DNA from: Clostridia bacterium
Lineage (GTDB): Bacteria > Bacillota > Clostridia > Oscillospirales > Acutalibacteraceae
Length of the DNA stretch: 10,702 nucleotides
Reading direction: 5' to 3'
NCBI GenBank assembly: GCA_900755895.1
Contig: CAAEIG010000223.1
Span: 1 to 10,702 of the forward strand
Shown here: one piece after another, positions 5,282 through 10,702 of the stretch
Numbering within the stretch: the first letter of the stretch is position 1
Layout: every line of letters starts with the position of its first letter
Program-made: the position numbers and the translations under genes
The notes under the pieces: model-generated
Told to the model about the DNA's origin: nothing
What the model saw: only the letters and a program-made list of their open reading frames with translations
Database searches by the model: none

Positions 5282-6523
5282 TTATTGCCGTGTCTGCAGA
5301 TCTTCCAGAATACGGTTGAGCACTAGAGCGGCGTTTTCCGGCCTCAAACAGACAAAGGAGGCAAGGCCCGGATGATTTTTGGCGTTGACTATGAGATTGC
5401 TTTTCCCCTTGGTGGTGAAGGGTTCCAGGTCGTCCAAGGTGACGCCTCCTTGATTGGATCCGGACTCCCGGTACAGGATGCCGCTGGTAAACGGCAGAAA
5501 ACCGTTTTTGGCGTTTCCTGTCACCGTGGCGTCGAACAGGGCCAGGACATAGGGAATAAGTTCCCCCTTGGGGTCGTCCCCGTAGCTTTTCAGGGCATTG
5601 CGTAGCTTCTTTTCGGGAATGTCGGTAAAGGCTGTGTAGAGATCCACTGGTTTGTATTCGTCCATCAGCTGCTGGATGACCTGAGCCATGGTGACCTGGG
5701 GTTCCGGTTCTTCTGGAGTTGGTGCAGGTTCCTCAGGGGTGGACACAGGTTTCTCTTGCTGAGACTGGGGAAGAGTTTTCTCCGCACTGCCTAGGGTTTC
5801 TCCGCCAAAAACATCGGAGATCACGTCCAAAGCCGGGGAACCCTCCAGCTCTTCCGGCAGGAATTCCAGGTTGTCCAGGAACTCCAGGAAAAAGGCGTTG
5901 GTCTCGTCCTGAGGATCTTCGATCTCTTCTTTCAGAGCCCACAGGCGATTCCGGTATTCCCCTAGAGAAACATTCCCAAGATCGGTGAGTTTCCACAAGA
6001 GTTGGGTTTGCTTGGTGAATTCATTTTCACTTCCCAGGTGTGCTTTTAGGAGGGAATAAGCCTGGGAGAACGCGGTGGAACAAGCGGGCCATTCCAAGAA
6101 GTCGGACTGATTGCAGCAGGCCATGAATTTCATAAATCCATCCAACAGCAGGAAAGAACCATGGGTACCGCTGGTCTTTCCATAGTACGTTTTACTGGTC
6201 TCCAGCAGCTTTGTGGTGACCTCTCGACCCAGCTGGTAATCCCCGGTATTGGCGTATACTCTTCCCTCCAGGAAATACCATCGGAACGTCTCCCGGCTTT
6301 CGGGACCATAAATTCGGAGTGCCAATTGGAGTCCTTCCTCCAGTAGGGCGCAAATTGTGTCCTTGTCGTCCTGGGTGAATTCTTCCGCTTGGATACGTTC
6401 TCTCAGTTCCTGCTGGATCTGGATTAGGCGGGGATCTGCGGACGAGTTGGAATTTTTAGGCTGGGAAGCCTGCTCGTGAGGCGCCCGTTGGTGCCACGTT
6501 TGCGCTTTTTGGGGAAGGTCCAT
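5282..6523 (-). CDS. TPR protein with proline-rich linker and possible PH-like C-terminal domain; 5' end lost
   Basis: From ATG 6523 the frame encodes 413 residues. Residues 60-200 form TPR-like helix pairs (for example LALRIYGPESRETFRWYFLE and then GRVYANTGDYQLGREVTTKL). A Pro/Glu-rich linker with two TPEEP units lies at about 257-277. The last part (about 295-410) carries a DATVTGNAKNGFLPFTSGIL motif and an end helix, resembling PH-like domains on clostridial cytoplasmic proteins; this call is tentative. TPRs bind partner proteins. No signal peptide is seen. ATG 6523 is probably not the true start. It lacks a ribosome site, and the frame is open to 6616 and encodes LLGEAYGLMDLPQKA, a TPR that spans this Met. 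The 5' end appears cut off by the junction near 6550. The gene leads the small CxxC and SUKH genes. Expression is doubtful without its promoter. Confidence 0.65.
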   Translation of the reverse strand: MDLPQKAQTWHQRAPHEQASQPKNSNSSADPRLIQIQQELRERIQAEEFTQDDKDTICALLEEGLQLALRIYGPESRETFRWYFLEGRVYANTGDYQLGREVTTKLLETSKTYYGKTSGTHGSFLLLDGFMKFMACCNQSDFLEWPACSTAFSQAYSLLKAHLGSENEFTKQTQLLWKLTDLGNVSLGEYRNRLWALKEEIEDPQDETNAFFLEFLDNLEFLPEELEGSPALDVISDVFGGETLGSAEKTLPQSQQEKPVSTPEEPAPTPEEPEPQVTMAQVIQQLMDEYKPVDLYTAFTDIPEKKLRNALKSYGDDPKGELIPYVLALFDATVTGNAKNGFLPFTSGILYRESGSNQGGVTLDDLEPFTTKGKSNLIVNAKNHPGLASFVCLRPENAALVLNRILEDLQTRQ

Positions 6524-6552
6524 CAGACCATAGGCTTCCCCCAGCAGCTGGC

Positions 6553-6873
6553 GGTACGGGCAGCGTAAATGCTGTTTCCGCTCTGCTGTTGGTGGAGAAT
6601 ACCAGCGGTCAGACTGTCACAGCCGGGGTGGGGTACGATTCCCTGTCCATCGGTAGGGTGATGAATGACTTTACTTGTTTGGACCGGACCATCCCTGATG
6701 GGGGCAAAGCAGCGTTGGTGATTGGCTTGCAGGATCTGGAGGAAAAGGGGTTTGACTCGGCGGAGGACGTCACGAATCTGGAGTTTCAGCTGCAGATCCG
6801 TAATGAAGCAAGCTATGACACGATTGCCCAGCCGAAAGTGACCTTAACCTTCGTCGGAGGAGTTGCGGCATAA
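6553..6873 (+). pseudogene. 3' remnant of a secreted/lipoprotein-type beta-sandwich domain
   Basis: This frame encodes about 106 residues ending at TAA 6871-6873. VENTSGQTVTAGVGYDSLSI, NDFTCLDRTIPDGGKAALV and LEFQLQIRNEASYDTI form an alternating beta pattern. It resembles the C-terminal domain of clostridial extracellular or lipoproteins (DUF4352-like), in which an N-terminal zinc ribbon or lipobox normally precedes it. Here there is no ribosome site, ATG, signal peptide or earlier domain. The only near starts are TTG and GTG codons inside the domain. The frame begins at the same place where the oppositely oriented TPR gene breaks off. A terminator follows at 6901-6945, so the 3' end is natural while the 5' part is lost. 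The family match is from memory of the pattern. Confidence 0.6.
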
Positions 6874-6900
6874 GGGGGAAAGTACCAACGGATGAGTAAG

Positions 6901-6945
6901 AAAACAGGACCGAAAGAACCGAATGGTTCCCTTGGCCCTGTTTTT
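6901..6945. terminator. Rho-independent terminator, likely bidirectional
   Basis: AAAACAGG (6901-6908) pairs with CCTGTTTT (6937-6944), and the inner GAACC/GGTTC pairs around a GAAT loop. Five Ts (6941-6945) follow on the plus strand, and a TTTTCTT run follows on the minus strand. It can end the remnant gene at 6873 and the MATE transcript arriving from the right. Confidence 0.8.
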
Positions 6946-6997
6946 GTCTTTTGTGCTAGCGATTCCGCTTTTTTAGCGTCAGCGGTATAAAACAAGG

Positions 6998-8332
6998 TCA
7001 ATAGTGATATTTCTTCTGTTTGGTCACTAAGAATACGGCCGTCAAAAGAACTGCCATCATCTCCGCAACCACAATGGACACCCATACACCGGTAATCTTC
7101 CAAAAGATGGGCAGGATCAAAACTGCAGATATTTGAAACACCAGGGTTCGAAGAAAGGAAATCAGCGCGGAAGTGAGTCCATCGTTGAGGGCGGTGAAAA
7201 AGCCAGATCCGAAAATAGCAAATCCCATGAAGAAAAAGGCCAGGGAGAAAATCCGGAACCCAGACAAGGTCAAGTCCATTAGCTCCCCATCGTATCCCAC
7301 AAATAGCTGCACCAGAGGCGAGGCCAATACCTCCGCTGCAATTACCATACCCACTCCGAAGATGCCGATGAGGGTGAGACTTTTCCGCAAAAGGCTTTTC
7401 AGCTCTGGATGATTGCCCGCTCCGAAATGGTAACCGGTAACGGGAGCGGTTCCAATGGAGTATCCGATAAACGCCCCAGAAAAGATCATGCTGACGTACA
7501 TCATAACCCCATAGGCGGCCACTCCATTTTCTCCGGCGAATTTTAACAGCTGGATGTTGTAAAGCATGCCCACCAGGCTCATGGACACGTTGCTCATGAA
7601 TTCCGAGGACCCGTTGGTACAGGCTTTGCGGATGGCACGTCCGTCAAACTCTGTCTTTCGCAGCTGCAGGATGCTGGAATTTTTCCGGGAGAAGTAAACC
7701 AAGGGCACTGCTCCGCCGACCACTTGGCTCATGGCTGTGGCAATCGCCGCTCCGGCCAGTTTCCATTCCTGGGGAAGGAGAATGACCAGCACTGCGTCCA
7801 GGATCATATTGGTGACCCCAGAGGATACCGTGACAGCCAATCCCAGTTTCGGCTTTTCCGCTGTAATAAAGAAACTCTGAAACAACAGCTGCAACACGTA
7901 AAAGGGCAGAGCGGCAAGGATAATCCTGCCGTATATGACGCAGTTGTCCAAAAGCTCCTCCCGAGCACCCAGCAGGTGGGAGATGGGTCGAATCCAAATG
8001 ATTCCCCCAATGGCCAGGATCACACCCAAGGCAAAAGCCACGTACACAAACAGTGAGAAATACTTGTTGGCCTGCTCCTTATCCCCCTCCCCGAAGGTTT
8101 TGGCTACAATGGCCGTGCCGCCTGTGCCAAACATGAACCCCACAGTGGCAACAATCATCAAAAAAGGCATGATCAAATTGACTGCGGCAAAGGGCGTTTT
8201 CCCCGCAAAGTTGGACACGAAAAAACCGTCCACCACCCCGTAGATAGAGGTGAAAATCATCATGGCAATAGAGGGCAGAGTGAAACAGATCAACCGGCTA
8301 TAAGAAAAGTGATCGGATAGCTGAATGCGCAT
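6998..8332 (-). CDS. MATE-family multidrug efflux pump (MepA-like)
   Basis: The 444-residue integral membrane protein has twelve hydrophobic segments in two similar halves, as in the DinF/MepA branch of MATE transporters. Family features are P20 in helix 1 (ICFTLPSIAMM), D35 in SIYGVVDGFFVSN, and FGTGGTAIVAKTFGEGDKEQ in the first half. MATE pumps export cationic drugs, dyes and metabolites in exchange for Na+ or H+. The start at 8332 is chosen because AGGAGG lies just before it (8336-8341). The frame extends 34 codons further upstream, but this would place it over the ribosome site. It lies 88 bases after a MarR-type gene on the same strand, as in staphylococcal mepR-mepA, so that repressor probably controls it. 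The transcript ends at the 6901-6945 hairpin. The substrate cannot be told from sequence. Confidence 0.92.
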   Translation of the reverse strand: MRIQLSDHFSYSRLICFTLPSIAMMIFTSIYGVVDGFFVSNFAGKTPFAAVNLIMPFLMIVATVGFMFGTGGTAIVAKTFGEGDKEQANKYFSLFVYVAFALGVILAIGGIIWIRPISHLLGAREELLDNCVIYGRIILAALPFYVLQLLFQSFFITAEKPKLGLAVTVSSGVTNMILDAVLVILLPQEWKLAGAAIATAMSQVVGGAVPLVYFSRKNSSILQLRKTEFDGRAIRKACTNGSSEFMSNVSMSLVGMLYNIQLLKFAGENGVAAYGVMMYVSMIFSGAFIGYSIGTAPVTGYHFGAGNHPELKSLLRKSLTLIGIFGVGMVIAAEVLASPLVQLFVGYDGELMDLTLSGFRIFSLAFFFMGFAIFGSGFFTALNDGLTSALISFLRTLVFQISAVLILPIFWKITGVWVSIVVAEMMAVLLTAVFLVTKQKKYHY

Positions 8333-8420
8333 ATGTCCTCCTGAGCCAGCGGGAATTTTCCAAAAATTCGTTGGCGAGATGTAGTGTATCTGTAAAATCC
8401 AAAGGTTTCGAAATCGTTTT

Positions 8421-8858
8421 TTACCAGGTCTCAACCTGTTCTCGAAAGGATTCCAAAAACTTCTCCATTAGGCGGATATGGTTTTCGATTTCTTCTTCTG
8501 TCCAAGAGGCAAACGCCTTTGTCTCCGCTTCATAGATGCGGGCAGCCGTCTGTTTTACATAGTCTTTTCCCGGGTCAGTCAGGCAGACCTTTTTGGCTCG
8601 GCCTTGGTAGGGCTCCAGATAGAGAATGCCCTGTTTCTCCAAGTTGCGAATGGCCGAATTGACGGTCTGCTTGCTGACTCCAGATTTTTTATAAATATCG
8701 CTTAACAGACAGCTGTCTCCTGTATCGTAAATAGTGTACAAGACGCGGGAAACGCTGTCGGAGATATTCATTTTCACGGACGTAATGTGATATATCCCTT
8801 CCAGTTCGGAAGTTAAATAATTGATCCGATGTATTTTGTCAGAAATCGAATGCTGCAT
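8421..8858 (-). CDS. MarR-family transcriptional regulator
   Basis: The 145-residue protein has the MarR layout: an N-terminal dimer helix (about 1-28), a winged helix-turn-helix (LLSDIYKKSGVSKQTVNSAIRNLEKQG, 51-77), a wing with RAKKVCLTDPGK (87-98), and a C-terminal dimer helix. MarR proteins usually repress their own operon and dissociate from DNA when they bind a drug or phenolic ligand. ATG 8858 is chosen because GGAGG lies just upstream, and the promoter (8893-8921) rules out the in-frame ATG at 8921. Two copies of a palindrome lie on the promoter. The MATE pump gene follows 88 bases downstream, so the pair resembles the drug-inducible mepRA arrangement. This is inferred from gene order and the operators. 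Confidence 0.9.
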   Translation of the reverse strand: MQHSISDKIHRINYLTSELEGIYHITSVKMNISDSVSRVLYTIYDTGDSCLLSDIYKKSGVSKQTVNSAIRNLEKQGILYLEPYQGRAKKVCLTDPGKDYVKQTAARIYEAETKAFASWTEEEIENHIRLMEKFLESFREQVETW

Positions 8859-8871
8859 AGGATGCCTCCAT

Positions 8872-8889
8872 AAGTATGAAATCGTACTT
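8872..8889. promoter_or_regulatory. Operator 2 of the MarR-MATE operon
   Basis: AAGTATGAAATCGTACTT is an 18-base palindrome of form AAGTAyGAnnTCrTACTT with only central and two wobble-like mismatches. It covers the expected transcription start (about 8886). Its centre is 25 bases from that of the second copy at 8898-8913. Together the two copies could block promoter access when the adjacent MarR protein binds. Confidence 0.7.
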
Positions 8890-8892
8890 GCT

Positions 8893-8921
8893 AGTATAGT
8901 ATGATCTCGTACTTGTGTCAA
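8893..8921 (-). promoter_or_regulatory. Consensus sigma-A promoter of the MarR-MATE operon
   Basis: On the minus strand TTGACA (8921-8916) and TATACT (8898-8893) are separated by 17 bases, which is close to ideal. Such a strong promoter, filled with operator sequence, is what one expects for a tightly repressed, inducible efflux operon. Confidence 0.85.
8898..8913. promoter_or_regulatory. Operator 1 of the MarR-MATE operon
   Basis: AGTATGATCTCGTACT is a 16-base palindrome (12 of 16 symmetric) sharing the AGTAyGAnnTCrTACT frame with operator 2. It fills the spacer between -35 and -10. Confidence 0.65.
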
Positions 8922-9058
8922 ATATTTTTAGAAGTCTCCATTTTTGCTTGATGGCTCACCATTTTTTTTGGGCTGGTCTTTACCACATATCCGCATGGAA
9001 AGGTGGAAAGAAGAGGAATTCTTTGGAAAGCTCTTTTTCTGTGTACACTCTTGGAGCA

Positions 9059-9130
9059 TGACACCCGACTGCCGCCTTTCTTTGGTGGCTGTGGTGCTGT
9101 TTCAGGAGGTGGCGGATTGGTAGGGTGTCA
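9059..9130. repeat. Multi-part inverted repeat, possible structured RNA or element ends
   Basis: TGACACCC (9059-9066) is a perfect 8-base inverted match of GGGTGTCA (9123-9130). Inside it, CCGCC (9072-9076) pairs with GGCGG (9111-9115). Alternatively GCCGCC (9071-9076) pairs with GGTGGC (9084-9089) as a small hairpin. The shape fits a 70-base folded RNA, or terminal repeats of a tiny non-coding element. Confidence 0.4.
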
Positions 9131-9238
9131 GTTTGAAGCGGAGTAAAAAAACAAAAAGGGTGAGCTTATGGGGATTCCCCAAGTGATCTGGAAGGTTTCC
9201 TGTCCGGTTCACCAGGTGTGGAATATGGTGACCAATTG

Positions 9239-9268
9239 GGGGGATATCTCTTGATAAGAAAATCCCCC
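9239..9268. terminator. Strong hairpin downstream of the macro-domain gene
   Basis: GGGGGAT (9239-9245) pairs perfectly with ATCCCCC (9262-9268), with extra pairing TCTT/AAGA inside. It lies 79 bases after the macro gene's stop on the minus strand. No T tract follows on either strand, so it may be an RNA-stabilising 3' structure rather than an intrinsic terminator. Confidence 0.4.
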
Positions 9269-9346
9269 GATTCTGTGAAGCGTTTTCTCAGCCACAGGAT
9301 CGGAGGATTGTTGTTGGAGTTGGTTGTTGAGCAGGCATCAGGTGGG

Positions 9347-9814
9347 TTAGGAAGCTCGGTCGAAGAGTACCAGGGTGACCTCCAGGTCGTGATCCAGCAG
9401 GAAGTTCTCAATGGTGTCAACCGCCACCTTCAGAGCCTGGTCCTTGGGGTAGCCGTAGACCCCGGAGGAGATCAGGGGAAAGGCCACACTTTTGCAGTGA
9501 TGGGCCAAAGCCAGATCTAGAGAGTTTCGGTAGCAGGCGGTGAGCAATTCCTTTTCTCCATGATTGCCGCCTTGCCAAATGGGCCCCACGGTGTGGATCA
9601 CATACTTAGCGGGCAGGTGGTATCCACGGGTGAGTTTGGCTTGACCAGTTTCGCAGCCGCCCAGGATGCGGCATTCAGTCAAAAGCTCCGGACCAGCGGC
9701 TCGATGGATGGCTCCATCTACGCCACCGCCTCCCAGCAGACTGTTGTTAGCTGCGTTGACTATGGCGTCCACAGTAAGTTTGGTGATGTCTCCGTGAATG
9801 AGATGAAATGGCAT
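9347..9814 (-). CDS. Macro-domain protein, probable ADP-ribose/O-acetyl-ADP-ribose hydrolase, C-terminally shortened
   Basis: The 155-residue cytoplasmic protein carries the ADP-ribose pocket motifs of the YmdB-type macro domain: HGDIT (7-11), VNAANNSLLGGGGVDGAIHRAAG (19-41, with catalytic-loop Asn and Asp), HTVGPIW (74-80) and SSGVYGYPKDQA (116-127). Such enzymes remove acetyl or ADP-ribose groups in NAD+-linked signalling and repair. ATG 9814 is chosen because GGAAAGGAG precedes it; the frame's extra 53 codons upstream look unrelated. The protein ends at LVLFDRAS. E. coli YmdB has about 14 more residues forming a final helix, and clostridial relatives often continue much further. No such residues appear in any frame downstream, so the end looks lost. 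It may still fold. Confidence 0.88.
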   Translation of the reverse strand: MPFHLIHGDITKLTVDAIVNAANNSLLGGGGVDGAIHRAAGPELLTECRILGGCETGQAKLTRGYHLPAKYVIHTVGPIWQGGNHGEKELLTACYRNSLDLALAHHCKSVAFPLISSGVYGYPKDQALKVAVDTIENFLLDHDLEVTLVLFDRAS

Positions 9815-9987
9815 ATTCTTTACTCCTTTCCGTGATCCATATGGTGGGCTGATGTACTGGCTCTTGTTTTTGTTGCAGGCAGCTCGGAGGGGGGCATAGG
9901 TGAGAAAGCTTATCCCGGTTTTCCAGGTTACACGCCGGAAATCAGTGGAATCATCTACGGAGATATCATTCACGTTGCAGAATGTGT

Positions 9988-10611
9988 TTACCCCTCAGTG
10001 CTATGGACTCTCTTTTTCAGAAGCAGATAGCTCCCTATGGAAAGGACTAAGAACACGACCCAAAAGAGGAAACTGTGAAAGATTCCAACGGGGTAGGGGG
10101 CAATCCAACCATCCTGGAACAATAGGATGGAGAGATAGCCGGTGATCATGGAAACCGGCATAAAGACAATCCCAAGGAGGTTGAGCCAGTTTACATAGAA
10201 AGAGGCTTTTGTGGAGGACAACAACCTGGCTGTAAAATACCCGGCAACTCCCACCGCTTGAATGATCATGGAGCCCCAAACGACTTCCATAGTTTGTTCC
10301 GCATACCACCCCCCAAACGCACAGAATAATCCAATGAAAATAAAGGTAGTGGATACAATATAAAAGATTTTGCTTGTCAGATCTTTGCTCTTGTCCCTGT
10401 GGTCCTTGACCGGTTCGATGCCCTTTAAGAGATAGTCGGTGGTGACGTCGAAGAAATTGCTGAGGAGAATGATCTTATCCAGATCCGGTGTGCTTTGTTC
10501 GCTTTCCCATTTGGAAACAGCTTGCCTGGAAACTCCTATTTGATCTGCAAGCTGCTCTTGGGAGATTCCCTTTGCTTTCCGCAAAGATTGGATTCTGTCT
10601 GCCAGGTTCAT
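9988..10611 (-). CDS. XRE-family regulator with four C-terminal membrane helices
   Basis: The 207-residue protein has an N-terminal lambda-repressor-like helix-turn-helix (about 5-60: IQSLRKAKGISQEQLADQIG, SRQAVSKWE, TPDLDKIILLSNFF, TTDYLLKG). A short charged linker follows, then four hydrophobic segments at about 82-104, 111-131, 143-164 and 177-198. It is therefore a membrane-tethered DNA-binding protein, a layout common in Firmicutes and often linked to sensing of envelope stress or peptides. The signal is unknown. ATG 10611 is preferred over the ATG two codons upstream (10617), because AGGAG ends 8 bases before the former but only 2 before the latter. It stands alone here with its own control region. 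Its target could be itself or genes outside the window. Confidence 0.88.
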   Translation of the reverse strand: MNLADRIQSLRKAKGISQEQLADQIGVSRQAVSKWESEQSTPDLDKIILLSNFFDVTTDYLLKGIEPVKDHRDKSKDLTSKIFYIVSTTFIFIGLFCAFGGWYAEQTMEVVWGSMIIQAVGVAGYFTARLLSSTKASFYVNWLNLLGIVFMPVSMITGYLSILLFQDGWIAPYPVGIFHSFLFWVVFLVLSIGSYLLLKKRVHSTEG

Positions 10612-10640
10612 AGTCATCGCTCCTTTTTGTGTTTGGAGTC

Positions 10641-10677
10641 ATTCTAGCAGATTGGACGGTTGCATAGCCACCATCCA
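10641..10677 (-). promoter_or_regulatory. Candidate promoter and operator dyad of the XRE regulator gene
   Basis: On the minus strand a TAGAAT (10646-10641) could be the -10 element. No good -35 is seen. Instead a dyad lies where the -35 would be, with TGGACGGT (10653-10660) and ACCATCCA (10670-10677) differing by one wobble-type mismatch around 9 bases. Self-binding by the XRE protein is the simplest reading. A TTGACA further upstream (near 10690) is too far from TAGAAT to be its partner. Confidence 0.4.
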
Positions 10678-10702
10678 GACATGGAAGTGTGTCAACTAGC
10701 GG

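Larger units (their letters stand above)
8922..9346. other. Non-coding stretch with two hairpins
   Basis: No gene is supported between the MarR promoter and the macro-domain gene. A 36-codon frame at 8951-9061 (starts MAHHFFWAGLYH) lacks a ribosome site. A minus-strand frame at 9420-9166 overlaps the macro gene out of frame and has a Pro/Ser/Asn-rich, non-family translation. The stretch holds a long dyad (9059-9130), a short palindrome TGGGGATTCCCCA (9169-9181) and a GGGGGAT/ATCCCCC hairpin (9239-9268). No T-rich tract clearly follows these. Confidence 0.5.

Noticed and set aside
8333..8434. 34-codon N-terminal extension of the MATE pump
   Set aside because: The extension is charged and aromatic rather than MATE-like, and AGGAGG sits directly before the ATG at 8332.
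8951..9061. A 36-codon plus-strand frame starting MAHHFFWAGLYH
   Set aside because: No ribosome site or promoter is visible and the composition is unremarkable.
9059..9130. Insertion sequence ends
   Set aside because: The inverted repeats enclose only 56 bases, with no transposase and no visible target duplication.
9166..9420. A minus-strand 84-codon frame downstream of and overlapping the macro-domain gene
   Set aside because: It overlaps the macro gene in another frame, does not supply the missing C-terminal helix and has no ribosome site.
9815..9973. 53-codon N-terminal extension of the macro-domain protein
   Set aside because: The macro domain begins exactly at MPFHLIHGD with a strong ribosome site before it, and the extension shows no family features.

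Overview
The window looks like chromosomal DNA from a gut-type Clostridia member, most likely an Oscillospiraceae/Ruminococcaceae relative. This is an inference from moderate G+C, strong AGGAGG-type ribosome sites, and gene content typical of anaerobes: a ferredoxin-tailed aldo/keto reductase, an Isf-like flavoprotein and a MepA-type MATE pump. I see no rRNA, tRNA, CRISPR array, transposase or phage gene. No clearly undescribed system stands out. The most unusual parts are a cluster of truncated and frameshifted genes and several well-formed regulatory sites.

Left part (1-4216, + strand): after a partial membrane-protein end and about 600 bases of mostly non-coding DNA comes a LysR regulator (789-1670) with its own terminator. 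Next is a redox operon: an iron-sulfur flavoprotein (1819-2349), an aldo/keto reductase with two [4Fe-4S] motifs (2363-3472), a frameshifted flavodoxin relic (3485-3660) and an intact flavodoxin (3716-4216). The operon promoter is near consensus, and a T-N11-A dyad sits about 64 bases upstream of the expected transcription start. That is where LysR activators bind, so the neighbouring LysR protein probably controls the operon.

Middle part (4217-6900): a degraded non-coding stretch that shares short repeats with the left intergenic region. Then, on the minus strand in order of transcription, come a TPR protein with a possible PH-like C-terminal domain (5282-6523), a small CxxC protein that appears frameshifted (5250-5055), and a SUKH/SMI1-KNR4 protein (5052-4591). 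The TPR gene has lost its 5' end. Its remaining frame runs directly into the 3' remnant of an oppositely oriented gene (6553-6873), so this is a head-to-head rearrangement junction.

Right part (6900-10702, minus strand): a MarR repressor and MATE efflux pump pair (8858-6998), organised like staphylococcal mepR-mepA. Its consensus promoter carries two copies of a palindromic operator. A macro-domain protein (9814-9347) lacks its usual last helix, and beyond it lie non-coding DNA and hairpins. An XRE-type regulator with four membrane helices (10611-9988) closes the window, with a dyad over its promoter region.
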